Positions 30,310 through 40,738 of a DNA stretch of 64,000 nucleotides are shown here, one piece after another. Both the position numbers and the translations under genes were made by a program. The DNA is from Leptospira montravelensis (GTDB lineage: Bacteria; Spirochaetota; Leptospiria; Leptospirales; Leptospiraceae). The notes beneath the pieces are model-generated. The model had not been told where the DNA came from. It searched no databases and worked only from the letters and a program-made list of their open reading frames with translations. Positions within the stretch are counted from its first letter, which is position 1, and each line of letters begins with the position of its first letter. The DNA lies in contig NZ_RQFO01000004.1 of the NCBI RefSeq assembly GCF_004770045.1, positions 978,501-1,042,500 on the forward strand, in the 5' to 3' direction.

Positions 30310-31677
30310 TTAATAACTATGTGCCGGATGTGAACCGAGGATAGCCACTGCCTGCACATAAAATCGCCACTCCCTTTGTTCCTGAAATTCTGTTTTAGAA
30401 AAATCTTGTATATATCTTCTTTCAATGGAACCTCGTATTCTGCCAAACTCGGAACTATGAAATGTGATCTGAGTAGAATGCGACTCTATAGCATTATCTG
30501 CATGTTTTCCATTTTTGTCGAGAAGGGATTTGTCGGTAAAATAATCATATCGATACCCCACAGACCAAAGTTGGTGAAACTTATAGTCCACAAACATATA
30601 ATAACCCCATTGGTCTCTGGAAGGCGCTTTTGATTTTTGAAATGTGGTTGGATCCATTAGTTCTGGAAAAATTTCTTGTTGATACCAACCTTCAGTCATT
30701 ATCATCCATTCTCGTAAATTCGATCGATTCCAACGTAAAACGGCATCCATACCGTACAAATACCTTTGGTTTTTTCGATCTGTCGTAGGTTCAAAACGCA
30801 TTCCAGAAAAACCAAACTGAGTTCCCCAGTTATTTCCAAAATAGTAAAAGTGTTTTAAGTGCGCATAACCCATTGGATTATTTTTTTGTTGTCCTTCGGA
30901 ATGCGCATGACCCCATTTTTTTCCATTTGTAGCACCTAACACTAGTTCTTGAGTGATCCATTTCCAAGGTAAAAGAATACTGAATTCGGCTCCAGTATCC
31001 ATTATCGATTCAAAACCAATGAACTTTTCGTGTACAATTGGATTCATAGTAAAAGGTCTGTCATGTAAATGGATTCTGTTCAATCGACCTACATCGACGA
31101 ACATTTGGCCAACTTTAAGCGATGTATTGAGAGGTAAAAATGGGAATTGAACGTTAGCTTCATGGACTTCAAAATAATACTTTCCATCTTCCCCATGCGC
31201 TGCTCCTAGAAAATTGGCCCTCATCCATTGGTCAACAGCAGCGGTAAAGCCAAACTCAGCCGAACGTACATCAACTTTGTTATCAATTCGTTCCCCCGTT
31301 CCTCTTGGTTTATTTCGATCCCAAGCTCCCACAATATCAATCGCGGCAGAAACATCCATCATTAGGTTTTGTGCGGAACGGTTCATTTGTTGGTTGGATT
31401 GAACGGGAGAAGTAGTCCCCCTGCTTCCTTCTGAACCTTTGCTACGAGTTTCTTGGTCCTTTAAATCTTTTTCTAATTCAGCTTCCCAATCAGCATCATC
31501 AGAATTTTTATTATTATCTGTTACATTAGATTTTAATTGTGAAACAGATTTAGGTGAATCAAATAATTCTTTTTCCCAATCGGAAGTTTCTGACCATATT
31601 GAAAACGACAAAACGACCAACAAAATAAATGCTGATCGTTTTAAAGTTTTGCGAGAAATACGTAATTTATTTTGCAA
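30310..31677 (-). CDS. His-rich outer-membrane barrel of the zinc operon
   Basis: 455 residues with a signal peptide (FILLVVLSFSIWS). The mature N-terminus has two similar acidic segments, SDWEKELFD and ADWEAELEKDL, then a Ser/Gln-rich linker, then an approximately 350-residue beta barrel that begins with a DVSAAIDIVGAWD-type strand. His residues are common and clustered (RIHLHDRPF, GHAHSEG, AHLKHFYYF, GSHPAHSY). I see no TonB plug or TonB box. It is 15 bp after the lipoprotein gene and 17 bp before znuA, so I infer an outer-membrane zinc entry protein. Confidence 0.75.
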   Translation of the reverse strand: MQNKLRISRKTLKRSAFILLVVLSFSIWSETSDWEKELFDSPKSVSQLKSNVTDNNKNSDDADWEAELEKDLKDQETRSKGSEGSRGTTSPVQSNQQMNRSAQNLMMDVSAAIDIVGAWDRNKPRGTGERIDNKVDVRSAEFGFTAAVDQWMRANFLGAAHGEDGKYYFEVHEANVQFPFLPLNTSLKVGQMFVDVGRLNRIHLHDRPFTMNPIVHEKFIGFESIMDTGAEFSILLPWKWITQELVLGATNGKKWGHAHSEGQQKNNPMGYAHLKHFYYFGNNWGTQFGFSGMRFEPTTDRKNQRYLYGMDAVLRWNRSNLREWMIMTEGWYQQEIFPELMDPTTFQKSKAPSRDQWGYYMFVDYKFHQLWSVGYRYDYFTDKSLLDKNGKHADNAIESHSTQITFHSSEFGRIRGSIERRYIQDFSKTEFQEQREWRFYVQAVAILGSHPAHSY

Positions 31678-31692
31678 AAGGAAATCCTATAA

Positions 31693-32433
31693 TTATTGGA
31701 ATGAACCCGCTGCACCAATCGATTGGTTGTAAATGGTTAAAGTCTTGATAGTTGCCCCATTGATCTTCAATCCAATACGATCTCCAGGAAGACTTACAAC
31801 AACACTGTCTTCTTCAAATTGATAAGAATTGCGATCCACATTGGCACAAGCACCTTGCCATCCAAAAATATGAGCACCATTTTCTTCATGGACTTCCAAA
31901 CAAACGGTCTTGTCTTGGCCCACAGAAGATGCCCAAGGTGTTCCTGGAGTTCCAAAATTGGAAGAGGTTCCATTTACTATTTTATCAGCCTTGGTTGAGG
32001 AAAGCAAAAAACCAGGTCCTGCAAATGATGTTGAGGAAGGTAAAATGGCAGAAACTGTGGAGGAGGCAGAATTCAGTTGGTAAACAATTTCTATCGAAGC
32101 TTTTTTAGAACCACCAGAATTTGATAACGCGGATGCGTTTGTGATGATAGTAGAATCATTGCTAGTACCAACTAAACCGCCACTCAATGTCACATTGTTC
32201 CCTTGGAATCCTGATCCTGATAAAGCCAAATTAGCATCCCCAGAGCAGTTGGCGAAATCATATTTGATACCGTTTGTAGGCGTTGCCACGGCAGTGGATG
32301 GACAGCGACTCCCTGCTAATAATGCAAGAATGAGAAGGTCATTATTATTATCTTCCTTTGATGAAAATAATTCTGCACAATTCAAAATAGAGAGTGCGAT
32401 GGCAGAAAACAGTAGAATTTTATTAAATTTCAT
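31693..32433 (-). CDS. Lipoprotein, first gene of the zinc operon
   Basis: 246 residues. I start at the ATG of MKFNKILLFSAIA, not 19 codons upstream, because AGAGG precedes it at a good distance and the following signal ends in lipobox LNC (Cys19). The mature part begins with an acidic/Asn stretch (KEDNNND), then a beta-rich region with Ser/Gly repeats and four Cys that could form two disulphides. No family recognised. It lies directly behind the Zur-like palindrome and 15 bp ahead of the barrel gene, so it is probably a surface or periplasm-facing lipoprotein of zinc uptake. Confidence 0.7.
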   Translation of the reverse strand: MKFNKILLFSAIALSILNCAELFSSKEDNNNDLLILALLAGSRCPSTAVATPTNGIKYDFANCSGDANLALSGSGFQGNNVTLSGGLVGTSNDSTIITNASALSNSGGSKKASIEIVYQLNSASSTVSAILPSSTSFAGPGFLLSSTKADKIVNGTSSNFGTPGTPWASSVGQDKTVCLEVHEENGAHIFGWQGACANVDRNSYQFEEDSVVVSLPGDRIGLKINGATIKTLTIYNQSIGAAGSFQ

Positions 32434-32453
32434 AAATACCTCTGTTGGCCTAT

Positions 32454-32476
32454 CATTTGCAACGCTGTTGCAAATG
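32454..32476. promoter_or_regulatory. Zur-like operator of the zinc operon
   Basis: CATTTGCAA-N5-TTGCAAATG is a perfect 9+9 bp inverted repeat with a 5-bp spacer, about 21 bp before the lipoprotein ATG and directly after the amidohydrolase stop. Its core TGCAA-N5-TTGCA is the same as in the two boxes before the COG0523 gene at 37074. Zinc-uptake genes and COG0523 GTPases are standard Zur targets, so a Zur-type repressor is the likely ligand. Confidence 0.75.
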
Positions 32477-32486
32477 CAACCACGTT

Positions 32487-33518
32487 TCATTTAAAAAATA
32501 AGTTTTCTGCGTTCCTGTAGAGAATTTTTTGTTTGGCTTTGTCTGTGATAGGTAAATCCAAAAAGCGAGTGATGGGGTGATTTAGATTATAGGGTATGTT
32601 TGGAAAATCCGATCCGAAGTAAATTTGGTCCTGGTAAGTTTCTAAATAAGATACTGCCGAGTCCACCTCTTCCGACTTACCGGTAGCAAGAAAGTCCACA
32701 AAGACCATTGTGGTATCAAGAGCCAGGTTTGGATAAGTTTCTAGTAACGAGGCGTAGGCGGAGATTTCATGTGCTCCCATATGAGCCACTATCACTCGTA
32801 AATGTGGATAGGATTCGAGAAATGGTTTAAAAAATTGGATTCCTGTAAACTCTCCAGGAAGAGGTGCCGTTCCCGTATGGATCAAAATCGGAATTTGTTT
32901 TGCCTGCAAATACAGAAATGTTTCGGCAAGTTCCGGTCGGTTTAAATTGAGTTTAGAAACTTCGCAGTGGAGTTTAAAACCTAGAAACCCGTAATTTTCC
33001 ACAGCCCGTTTCACATAACTAAGGACACCCTCTTCTGGATAAAAAGTTCCAAAAGGAACCGCCCCTTTCCAATTTTTATAATTGGCATAGGTCCAGTCAT
33101 TTAACGAAGAAGCCATTCCGGCTTTATGCGCATAATTTAATGTAGTAAATCGTTTGATCCCATTATGGTGAAGTCGTTCCACTCTTTCTTTTTCAGGAAG
33201 TCGGTATCCGATGGCCCAGTTAACATTGTCAAACCAACGCCAAATGAGTTTCATCACCGTCTCTGGAAAAAAATGAGTATGGATATCGAAGATATAAGGA
33301 ATTCCTAAATCACGAATACGACCTAAATGATCGGGAGATTCAGAATCTAAAATGGGAGGAAAACTTTCTCTCCTCCAAGAAAACGGAGAAGAGAGACGAA
33401 TGTCAGGTTTGTTGGAAGAGATTACACCTTCCCCTTCTTCCATAAAACAAGCGTAACAAGGAAGAAGAGGATTTGTATCGACTGGTTTATGCAGTGACTG
33501 GTGTTTTTTTCTTTCCAC
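32487..33518 (-). CDS. Amidohydrolase family (COG2159-type) protein
   Basis: About 343 residues. The metal-dependent hydrolase motifs of the amidohydrolase-2 group are visible: HxH in [28 protein letters not shown] and FGSDFPN. Members include decarboxylases and hydratases; the substrate here is unknown. The open frame begins at a GTG inside the last codons of the acyl-CoA dehydrogenase gene (32-bp overlap); a later ATG ([11 protein letters not shown]) is possible. The overlap suggests co-transcription with the dehydrogenase. Confidence 0.8.
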   Translation of the reverse strand: MERKKHQSLHKPVDTNPLLPCYACFMEEGEGVISSNKPDIRLSSPFSWRRESFPPILDSESPDHLGRIRDLGIPYIFDIHTHFFPETVMKLIWRWFDNVNWAIGYRLPEKERVERLHHNGIKRFTTLNYAHKAGMASSLNDWTYANYKNWKGAVPFGTFYPEEGVLSYVKRAVENYGFLGFKLHCEVSKLNLNRPELAETFLYLQAKQIPILIHTGTAPLPGEFTGIQFFKPFLESYPHLRVIVAHMGAHEISAYASLLETYPNLALDTTMVFVDFLATGKSEEVDSAVSYLETYQDQIYFGSDFPNIPYNLNHPITRFLDLPITDKAKQKILYRNAENLFFK

Positions 33519-35244
33519 GAATCTTTGTTAGGTTCGAAGCTAAGGTAGCCGAACTATCAAGGATGTAAGCATCCGTGATCGATTTACGATAGTTTCTTCT
33601 TTCTACCTTAGAACGACCAATACTTCTTTCGAGTAACAAACTATTGTGGAAACGTGCTGCCGATTCTACCACTTCAAATGCCAATTCTTCCCTAAGGGGG
33701 GTGGATTCGATTTCCGCAAATTCAGCCACAACGGTTTCAAATTGTTTGAAAAGATCATTTAGGCCTTGGCTTGCTGCAAACGTAGCCATTTCGGATTTTA
33801 AGTATTCACGGTAAATTCCTGTCTCCGTCATCCCGGAAACAATCCCACCGATACAAGCTACCGTTTGGAGTTGTGTGGTTCCTTCATAGATATTGGTAAT
33901 ACGAACATCACGATACAGTCTTGCCACATCATAATCTTCCGTATAACCGGAGCCACCGTGGATTTGCATCGCATCATAAGCCACAAGGTTAGCCATTTCT
34001 GTGATGTAATATTTGGAAAGTGGAGTAAATAGAGAGGCAAGTTTTTCCCATTTTTTGAAAGATTCATCTTTTTTAATGTCTTTCTCGGAAAGACCTTTCA
34101 TCTTTCCTCGTTCTTCTTTCCAACGATACTGATCCACAGCATAACTTGCTTCGTATAAAATACAACGCATCGCAGCTACTTCTCGTTCCATTCGTTCCAA
34201 CATTTTTTTCACAGCTGTGATATTATTTATGGTTTTACCGAATTGAACTCTTTCTTCTGCATATTTTTTTCCTTCGAAGTATGCCGCAGTGGCAATTCCC
34301 ATCGCTTGTGCAGCAATATTGAGGCGAGCTTGGTTCATCATAGCCATTGAATATTTGACAAGGCCTTTTCCTTCTTCGCCAATGAGTATCCCTGGGCTGT
34401 TTTCAAAAACCACTTCACAAGTAGGAGAACAGTGAAGTCCCATTTTCTTTTCAATAGAAGCCACAAATACGTCTTTGGAGTGCACTAAAAAGAAAGAAAG
34501 TCCGCGAGCTCCACTGGTTGTGGTTCCTGTTCTAGCAAGTGTCAAGATGATGGAAGGTGCCGATCCAAAACCACAAGCATGAGTGATAAAACGTTTGGTT
34601 CCTGTGATTTTCCAAGTTCCGTCTTCTCCCTTAACCGCTTTGGTTTGTAAGTTAGGAAGGTCCGATCCGTAATTTGGTTCTGTAAGAGCCATCGCTCCAC
34701 AAAGTTCTCCGGCTGCCATCTTTGGAACAAATTCATGGATCATTTCTTCTGTCCCGAATCGTTCTACAGTTTCAGCCAGGTTCATACAACCTAGTGTGAT
34801 CGCAAGAGATCCGTCCCCGCGCGATACACACTCAGATAACATTGATTGTACGACAGAAGGTAATCCCAATCCACCGTAATGTCTGTGAATTCCGTATGGA
34901 AGAAGCCCTGCGGATTTAATTTTTTCCACAACGTCTAACATGGATTTGGGGAAACCAACTTGGCCGTCTTTGTATTTTAGGCCTTCTTCATCCATTTGTT
35001 TGGAAATTTGAGAAATATCGTTTCCTGCAATGTCGCCACCGGCTTCTAAAGTAGAACGGTAAAATTCAATGGCATCTTCATAGTTACCGGGAGCAAAAGC
35101 GAGTTCTTCCTTTCCTGATTTTTGGTATTCCGCAAAGTCTTCAAAACCTTGTTCGTATTGGTCAACTACCTCGTTCCAAGGAGTAAGGGAATCAAAATGG
35201 TCAATTAGGTCATCGTTATCGTTAAAATAGTTATTGGATATCAT
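33487..35244 (-). CDS. Acyl-CoA dehydrogenase
   Basis: 585 residues. It has the FAD-dependent acyl-CoA dehydrogenase fold, with [14 protein letters not shown], a GTKRFIT segment, AEERVQFGK and a late [22 protein letters not shown] containing the typical GG-x-G-x region. Its length fits the group of long (about 580-600 residue) dehydrogenases. It oxidises an acyl-CoA to enoyl-CoA, probably in fatty-acid beta-oxidation, the main carbon route of Leptospira. It is followed by the amidohydrolase. The catalytic Glu cannot be placed safely by eye (candidate in NIYEGTTQ). Confidence 0.93.
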   Translation of the reverse strand: MISNNYFNDNDDLIDHFDSLTPWNEVVDQYEQGFEDFAEYQKSGKEELAFAPGNYEDAIEFYRSTLEAGGDIAGNDISQISKQMDEEGLKYKDGQVGFPKSMLDVVEKIKSAGLLPYGIHRHYGGLGLPSVVQSMLSECVSRGDGSLAITLGCMNLAETVERFGTEEMIHEFVPKMAAGELCGAMALTEPNYGSDLPNLQTKAVKGEDGTWKITGTKRFITHACGFGSAPSIILTLARTGTTTSGARGLSFFLVHSKDVFVASIEKKMGLHCSPTCEVVFENSPGILIGEEGKGLVKYSMAMMNQARLNIAAQAMGIATAAYFEGKKYAEERVQFGKTINNITAVKKMLERMEREVAAMRCILYEASYAVDQYRWKEERGKMKGLSEKDIKKDESFKKWEKLASLFTPLSKYYITEMANLVAYDAMQIHGGSGYTEDYDVARLYRDVRITNIYEGTTQLQTVACIGGIVSGMTETGIYREYLKSEMATFAASQGLNDLFKQFETVVAEFAEIESTPLREELAFEVVESAARFHNSLLLERSIGRSKVERRNYRKSITDAYILDSSATLASNLTKIRGKKKTPVTA

Positions 35245-35320
35245 ACAGTCGGCTCCTTAAGCAGGACTTTCACTCAAAGATCAAAGAGGGGAAAAGAATT
35301 ACAAATAGTTTTCCTTCGAG

Positions 35321-35341
35321 CCGCCTGAACGAATCAGGCGG
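35321..35341. terminator. Hairpin between the MCP and acyl-CoA dehydrogenase genes
   Basis: CCGCCTGA-ACGAA-TCAGGCGG is a perfect 8-bp stem, 28 bp beyond the MCP stop. There is no long T run on either side, so termination by this hairpin is likely but not certain. Confidence 0.6.
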
Positions 35342-35369
35342 TTGTTAAGTTAATGGTGTTAGACAAGGA

Positions 35370-36908
35370 TCATTTGATCCGGTTGGCCAAGTCCTGGATG
35401 TCTTCAATATGGTCAGCAAGGACTCTCGTATTTTCAGCAACAACTTGCACGTCTCTTTCTATACTTTCTGCCGCCCGCATTACTTCTTTATTTCCCAATG
35501 TTTGGTCTTTGGCGATGGATTCCAATTGAGAGGATAATTCTTTGAGTTCTTTCTGAGATTGTAAAACCCTTGAATTTAACTCTTGTAAGTCGATAAATTT
35601 TTCATTAAAACTAACCACTTTGCCTTGGATTTTAACCATTTCATTTTTCTGGTTCAAAGCCATTTCATTTGCTTCTTTTGCCGACACATTCCCTTTGAGT
35701 AAATCCGATTTAGATTTCAGAATCGTTTTGGATATGACACTGGCGTTTAAAGCAGAGTTTTCAGCAAGTTTTGCGACTTCTTGGGCCACTACAGCAAACC
35801 CTCTACCATGTTCCCCCGCCCTTGCCGCTTCAATGGAGGCGTTAAGAGCAAGTAAATTGGTTTGATCTGCAATCTCTTTCATAATCTGATTTACATCTTC
35901 CACCTTTTGAAAACTGGAACTTACTTCGTTTAAAACTGAGTTTAAGTTTTCCATAGAATTCGTTACAAGATTACTAAACTGAGAAGACTCATTGATTTGA
36001 CCAGAAATCGTATCAATCTCCACCCGAACTGTTTTTACAATTCCCTCTAAGGTATGACTTTCTTCATTTAAGGTTTCTATTCGTTTGTATTGGTCTTTGA
36101 CAAAAGAAAATGAGTTTTCTGTAGATTGGGAAATTTTCGTAAGGGAGGCTGAAATTTCTTCAATGGATGCAGCTTGGTTTTGCACAAGACCATTTAAATC
36201 ATCAGCAAACACTTTTAATGCAGAAACGGATTGGTTTAAATTTTCACCAGTTTCTACCAAGGCCTCTTTTTGAGTTTCCATTACTTTTGAATGTGCTTCT
36301 GAAGTTTTTTTCCCTTGGATCGCTTCATCCCGAATGGAAGTTAATAAACCTACCATTTTTGCAATTGCGACAGTTGCCATACCTAAAAAGAAAACTTTCA
36401 CAATTTCTACAGGTAATGAGATCGCATAAGCCAATTTATGCGTATCATTACGGTCCACAAATTCCATTCCAGACATTCCTGCAAAAACCAAAGAACCTAT
36501 TTGGACTAAAGTTAACAAAACTCCGATGATATAAGTTTGTTTTGAAGAAAAAAGAAAACCCGAGTATAATAGGATAAAAAATGAAATAATATAATTTACT
36601 CCGTCCTTTAATGCGGAAGAAGCAATGTCCAAGTCCAAAATACTTTGGCCTAATGTATTCGATCCAATGAGTAGAATATCAATCACAACAAACCAAAATG
36701 CATGAGGATCTTTTCCTTTCTTTAATAACATAAACTGTGTAAACGCTACAGTTCCATAAAAGAATGTGGTAAGAAGCATCATGATGAGTTGGTCTTTATG
36801 GAGTGAACCCAAACTCCCAAGAATTCCTAAAATAAATATAACGAGCAGTGTAGAACGAATGGAATTAATTGTTTTGGTGGCCTTTAGGTAATACGGATCC
36901 AATTGCAT
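35370..36908 (-). CDS. Methyl-accepting chemotaxis protein
   Basis: 512 residues. The N-terminal 190 residues hold about six hydrophobic helices and no large periplasmic loop, so sensing probably occurs in or near the membrane. The C-terminal cytoplasmic signalling domain has the conserved hairpin tip ([19 protein letters not shown]) that contacts CheA/CheW, plus long coiled-coil helices on both sides. No HAMP domain is obvious. The ligand is unknown. It is divergent from the COG0523 GTPase gene. Confidence 0.92.
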   Translation of the reverse strand: MQLDPYYLKATKTINSIRSTLLVIFILGILGSLGSLHKDQLIMMLLTTFFYGTVAFTQFMLLKKGKDPHAFWFVVIDILLIGSNTLGQSILDLDIASSALKDGVNYIISFFILLYSGFLFSSKQTYIIGVLLTLVQIGSLVFAGMSGMEFVDRNDTHKLAYAISLPVEIVKVFFLGMATVAIAKMVGLLTSIRDEAIQGKKTSEAHSKVMETQKEALVETGENLNQSVSALKVFADDLNGLVQNQAASIEEISASLTKISQSTENSFSFVKDQYKRIETLNEESHTLEGIVKTVRVEIDTISGQINESSQFSNLVTNSMENLNSVLNEVSSSFQKVEDVNQIMKEIADQTNLLALNASIEAARAGEHGRGFAVVAQEVAKLAENSALNASVISKTILKSKSDLLKGNVSAKEANEMALNQKNEMVKIQGKVVSFNEKFIDLQELNSRVLQSQKELKELSSQLESIAKDQTLGNKEVMRAAESIERDVQVVAENTRVLADHIEDIQDLANRIK

Positions 36909-36993
36909 TTCTAAATAATTTGAACTTGGTTCATAAAAAGCAAGGATTTCCGCAGAATACGAAGAAATACTGGGATATTAAAAAAAATCCGCT

Positions 36994-37012
36994 AATGCAA
37001 CAAAATTGCATT
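36994..37012. promoter_or_regulatory. Zur-like operator 1 of the COG0523 gene
   Basis: AATGCAA-CAAAA-TTGCATT, a perfect 7+7 bp inverted repeat with a 5-bp spacer. It lies just upstream of a TTGACA -35-like hexamer at 37018-37023. Same core (TGCAA-N5-TTGCA) and spacing as the box at 32454 and the second box at 37043. Confidence 0.75.
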
Positions 37013-37042
37013 ACTGCTTGACAGATATTACAGGAAATTACT

Positions 37043-37061
37043 AATGCAACTATATTGCATT
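37043..37061. promoter_or_regulatory. Zur-like operator 2 of the COG0523 gene
   Basis: AATGCAA-CTATA-TTGCATT, identical to operator 1 in both half-sites, 49 bp further on. It overlaps the expected -10/+1 region of the TTGACA promoter, a position that would block RNA polymerase. It also covers the first ATG of the long open frame (37044), which argues that translation starts downstream at 37074 behind AAGGA. Confidence 0.75.
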
Positions 37062-37073
37062 AAGGACAATTCG

Positions 37074-38285
37074 ATGACTGATAAAATTCCTGTTACTGTT
37101 CTCTCTGGATTTTTAGGAGCTGGCAAAACTACCCTACTCAATCACATCCTCGCCAACCGAGAAGGTCTTCGTGTGGCAGTTATCGTCAATGATATGAGTG
37201 AGGTGAATATTGATGCGAGGCTTGTGGCTTCTGGCGGTAGTCTCAGTCGCACCAATGAGAAGTTAGTGGAGATGTCCAATGGCTGTATTTGCTGCACACT
37301 CCGAGAAGATTTACTGGTAGAGATCACCAAACTTGCTAAAGAGGGAAAGTTTGATTCGATCCTCATCGAATCCACTGGAATTTCTGAACCACTTCCTATT
37401 GCAGAAACCTTTACCTTTGAAGATGAAACAGGCGTAAGCCTATCAAATTTAGTAAATTTGGATTCTATGATAACCGTTGTTGATGCTGTAAATTTTTTAA
37501 AGGATTTCGAGAGTTTAGATTCATTAAGAGAACGAGAATTGGGTACTGGCGAAGAAGATGATCGGGACATTGTAGATTTACTTGTGGACCAAGTCGAATT
37601 TAGTGATACGATCATTGTCAACAAAATCAGTTTGTTATCGGAAGAAAAAAAATATCGGCTCCTTACCATCTTACGTTCGCTAAATGCAGATGCCGAAATT
37701 ATACCCACTGATTACAGCAAAGTGCCTTTATCCAAAGTATTAAACACAGGAAGGTTTGATTTTGAAAAAGCAAGCCAGTCTCCCTTATGGTTAAAAGAAC
37801 TTCGGGGAGAACATGTTCCCGAAACAGAAGAATATGGAATCAAAAGTTTTGTGTATGGAAATAGACGCCCCTTCCATCCAGAACGATTTTACAAATGGTT
37901 GCATTCAGAAAAATCAGGAGTGGTTCGTGCCAAAGGATTTGTATGGCTTGCAAGTAAAATGGATTGGGTGGTGTTGTATTCACAAGCGGGAAACTTATCT
38001 TCCTACAAACCAGAAGGGTATTGGTGGGCCAGTATTCCTGATGAAGAAATTCCAGATGATCCAGAAGTATTCAAAAATCTACAAGCACATTGGTTGGAAC
38101 CTTGGGGAGACCGGCGCCAAGAGATTGTCCTCATAGGACGGGATATGGATGAAAAGAAACTACGTGCCTCTCTCGACAAATGCCTGCTAAGTGACAAAGA
38201 ATACAAGGAAGGACCCGAAGTTTGGGCAAAGTTCGAAGATCCTTTTCCAAATTGGGATGCGATGATCGAAGAATCGGTTAACTGA
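37074..38285 (+). CDS. COG0523 (CobW/ZNG1-like) metallochaperone GTPase
   Basis: 403 residues. SIMIBI-class GTPase with Walker A GFLGAGKTT (12-20), the CxCC metal site CICC (Cys71, 73, 74), and the base-recognition segment IVNKISLL. The C-terminal CobW_C domain follows (KGFVWLASKMDW, GRDMDEKKLRASL). COG0523 proteins under Zur control deliver or ration zinc in zinc starvation; the twin Zur-like boxes fit that role. The open frame reaches 10 codons upstream, but those overlap operator 2 and lack a ribosome site, whereas AAGGA precedes this ATG. The 3' end overlaps the CPBP gene by 8 bp. Confidence 0.9.
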   Translation: MTDKIPVTVLSGFLGAGKTTLLNHILANREGLRVAVIVNDMSEVNIDARLVASGGSLSRTNEKLVEMSNGCICCTLREDLLVEITKLAKEGKFDSILIESTGISEPLPIAETFTFEDETGVSLSNLVNLDSMITVVDAVNFLKDFESLDSLRERELGTGEEDDRDIVDLLVDQVEFSDTIIVNKISLLSEEKKYRLLTILRSLNADAEIIPTDYSKVPLSKVLNTGRFDFEKASQSPLWLKELRGEHVPETEEYGIKSFVYGNRRPFHPERFYKWLHSEKSGVVRAKGFVWLASKMDWVVLYSQAGNLSSYKPEGYWWASIPDEEIPDDPEVFKNLQAHWLEPWGDRRQEIVLIGRDMDEKKLRASLDKCLLSDKEYKEGPEVWAKFEDPFPNWDAMIEESVN

Positions 38286-39081
38286 TCTGCCTCTCTACCT
38301 TGGATAGATGTTTCCATCCCGTCAATCCAAGGACAAACACTGCAAATACAACTAGCAAAAATCCTGTGATGTTCATTATGTTTGGTTCAATGGAGTCGGA
38401 AGTAAATACGATATCGATGGTTCCGTGAAAAAGAGCCGCCATCAGGATACTGCCTCTTGAGGAATTATAAATCCAGGTCAAAAGAATGGCGCCTGTAAAC
38501 AAAGACATAAACCATCCGAAAATTCCAAACACATCCATCGCCATAAAACCGGGACGATATAAAAAAAGTGGAGCATGCCATAAGGCCCATAAAAACGTAA
38601 GGATGATTGTCGAAGACAAGGCGTTCCATTTCTTCTGTAACTTCGGCAAGGCATACCCTCTCCATCCAGTTTCTTCTCCAAATCCGTAAATGATGACACT
38701 GTATAAAAAGAAAGAAACAAATCCAAACTCTGGAAATTCAGAGCTTACTCCCAATCCATCAAAACTAAGTTTCGAGTTGTTGAAATAGTTGATAATGGTA
38801 GCGAAAACAAGAAGGACAAAAGGACTAAAAATCGCAATGAAATACCAAAACCAATTAACCTTCCATTGAAACATCCGGGAAAGTAAATTTTTGATACCAA
38901 CATTCCCCTCTTCTAGTTTGGTTACAATCAAGGCAGCAGTCAAAGGACCAAGTGCCCCCCATGCATGATGAAAGGGCAACACTGGTAAAAAATGAATCCC
39001 AAACTTAGGCAAATACAAAGGAAGCCAAATGGTCCAGGAGATAAGGTATGCCAAAAAAAAATAAAACGTTAACGATTTCAA
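38278..39081 (-). CDS. CPBP family intramembrane metalloprotease
   Basis: 267 residues, about seven or eight membrane helices. The Abi/CPBP motifs are visible: EETGWRG (Glu-Glu-x3-Arg), a helix ending in WALWHAPLF, and FHGTIDI. These are Rce1-like prenyl-protease relatives in the inner membrane; bacterial substrates are mostly unknown. It converges with the COG0523 gene (8-bp overlap of stop ends). Confidence 0.85.
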   Translation of the reverse strand: MKSLTFYFFLAYLISWTIWLPLYLPKFGIHFLPVLPFHHAWGALGPLTAALIVTKLEEGNVGIKNLLSRMFQWKVNWFWYFIAIFSPFVLLVFATIINYFNNSKLSFDGLGVSSEFPEFGFVSFFLYSVIIYGFGEETGWRGYALPKLQKKWNALSSTIILTFLWALWHAPLFLYRPGFMAMDVFGIFGWFMSLFTGAILLTWIYNSSRGSILMAALFHGTIDIVFTSDSIEPNIMNITGFLLVVFAVFVLGLTGWKHLSKVERQIS

Positions 39082-39129
39082 ATGATCTTTCCTATAAATC
39101 TAAATGATAAACATATTATCTCGAAATTA

Positions 39130-40692
39130 TCAATTCCTTTTGGTCCATTCATTCCACTCTTTGGCTGTACGAAATTTTTCTCCAGTTACAGCCGTGAGGG
39201 CATAATAACTAAGTTTTCTTTTTTCCGCATCATCACCATTGGCATAAGTTAACAAAAGAGGAATGGATTTTTTATCTTTTCGTTTGGCAATCTCTTCCAT
39301 CGCCGGTCTGTATACTTCGGCATTTTTTGATTTGGTGGCTTCTTCAATGACGATCCGAGCTTCTTCTGTGGGAATGAGTGCCACTGTGGAAAGAATTTGC
39401 GGTGCCATTTTTGGTCTATCGGCTAACAGACTTTTGAGTTTGGGTAGACTTGTTGGATCGGCGATAGAACCAAGTGCTTCCAAAGCATATACCATTAGTT
39501 TGGCATCTCCTAGATCAAGGGCTTTGATGAGATCTGGTACTGCTTCCTTGGCCCCAAGGATTCCTAGAGCCCAAGCCGATCCATAAGGTCCTTCTTTGGC
39601 ACCCGATAACAAAACCTTTCGAAGCACTGGTATAGAGGCTTTGTCTCCTATCCAACCAAGGGCTTCTGCAAAACTATCACGCTCGGGTGTAGTAGATTTT
39701 TCTAATAATTCTTCGAGGCGAACCCTTCCCTCTTTATATCTTTGTCTACCTACAATCTTTGCCGCATTTCCCCAATTCGCAGTGTCTTTTCCGTTTAACA
39801 AACTATAGGCGAGTAATGCAGCCTCTTTAGATGGAATTGAACAAAGCACATCCGTCGCATACAGTTTGGTTTCTGGATCATTCGAATTTAAAGATTGAAA
39901 AACCTTGGAAACAACTGAGGGATTTCCAATTTCAATGAGAGCCATCGAGGCATTTTCTTTTCCTTTGCTATAAGCAAGATTTAAGGCTTTCACAAGCACT
40001 TCATTGGCATTTTTTGCTTTGATTCTTCCAAGTGCCAAGTAGGCAGCGGCAAGAGTTGGCGATTCATCTTGGATTTTGGTTAAACCCAGTAAATAAGATT
40101 CGGAAGCAGAAACTTTTAGTTTCCCTAAAGCCATTGCATAGGTTTTGTCTTTTTCCCTATCTTTGTTTTTTAAAGCCAAACTTAAAATTTGAGATCCAAC
40201 AGAAGTGGCACCAATTTGTACGAGTGAATCCACAACTTGCAATCGAAGTGTAGGATTATCGTCATTTAACAGAAGATAAATTCGATTTCCTACAGAAGGA
40301 TCTTTCATACGAGTGAGGGCATCCAAGTAAACATCTTTAGGATTTTCAGAATCCGTCCACATCAAATTGGCAATGGCCGTAGAAGATGATTTGTCTTTTA
40401 TATCTCCAAGAGCAATGGCTGCCCCTGCACGAACACCTGGTTCTTTGTCTGATAATAATTTTTTTAATTTTGGAATGGCAGATCTTTCATTCCTGCTTCC
40501 TAATTGTACCGCAGCTTGGGAACGAATAAAAGAGTCCGAATCGTCCAGACTTTCCAACAACTGTTTTGTGGTTTGTTCTTCTGACACAATTTCCTCAACG
40601 GGATTTGTCTCCTCTTTTTGAGGAACGGGATCACAATTTAGTATGAAAGTGATGGTAAAAAAAAGAGAAATAAAAATCCGAAACTTTTGCAT
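39130..40692 (-). CDS. HEAT-repeat lipoprotein
   Basis: About 520 residues. The signal peptide ends in lipobox LNC (FTITFILNC). The mature part is almost entirely helical HEAT (PBS-lyase-like) repeats of about 30 residues, e.g. DSFIRSQAAVQLGS and EPGVRAGAAIALGDI. HEAT solenoids usually hold partner proteins; here the anchor places it at the envelope. An open frame begins three codons earlier at a TTG; I use the ATG of MQKFRIFISLF. It is 48 bp upstream of the CPBP gene on the same strand. Confidence 0.82.
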   Translation of the reverse strand: MQKFRIFISLFFTITFILNCDPVPQKEETNPVEEIVSEEQTTKQLLESLDDSDSFIRSQAAVQLGSRNERSAIPKLKKLLSDKEPGVRAGAAIALGDIKDKSSSTAIANLMWTDSENPKDVYLDALTRMKDPSVGNRIYLLLNDDNPTLRLQVVDSLVQIGATSVGSQILSLALKNKDREKDKTYAMALGKLKVSASESYLLGLTKIQDESPTLAAAYLALGRIKAKNANEVLVKALNLAYSKGKENASMALIEIGNPSVVSKVFQSLNSNDPETKLYATDVLCSIPSKEAALLAYSLLNGKDTANWGNAAKIVGRQRYKEGRVRLEELLEKSTTPERDSFAEALGWIGDKASIPVLRKVLLSGAKEGPYGSAWALGILGAKEAVPDLIKALDLGDAKLMVYALEALGSIADPTSLPKLKSLLADRPKMAPQILSTVALIPTEEARIVIEEATKSKNAEVYRPAMEEIAKRKDKKSIPLLLTYANGDDAEKRKLSYYALTAVTGEKFRTAKEWNEWTKRN

Positions 40693-40738
40693 GCCAGACA
40701 AATTTATAAATTGAAAATTCTTCCTTCAAGTTTTAATT

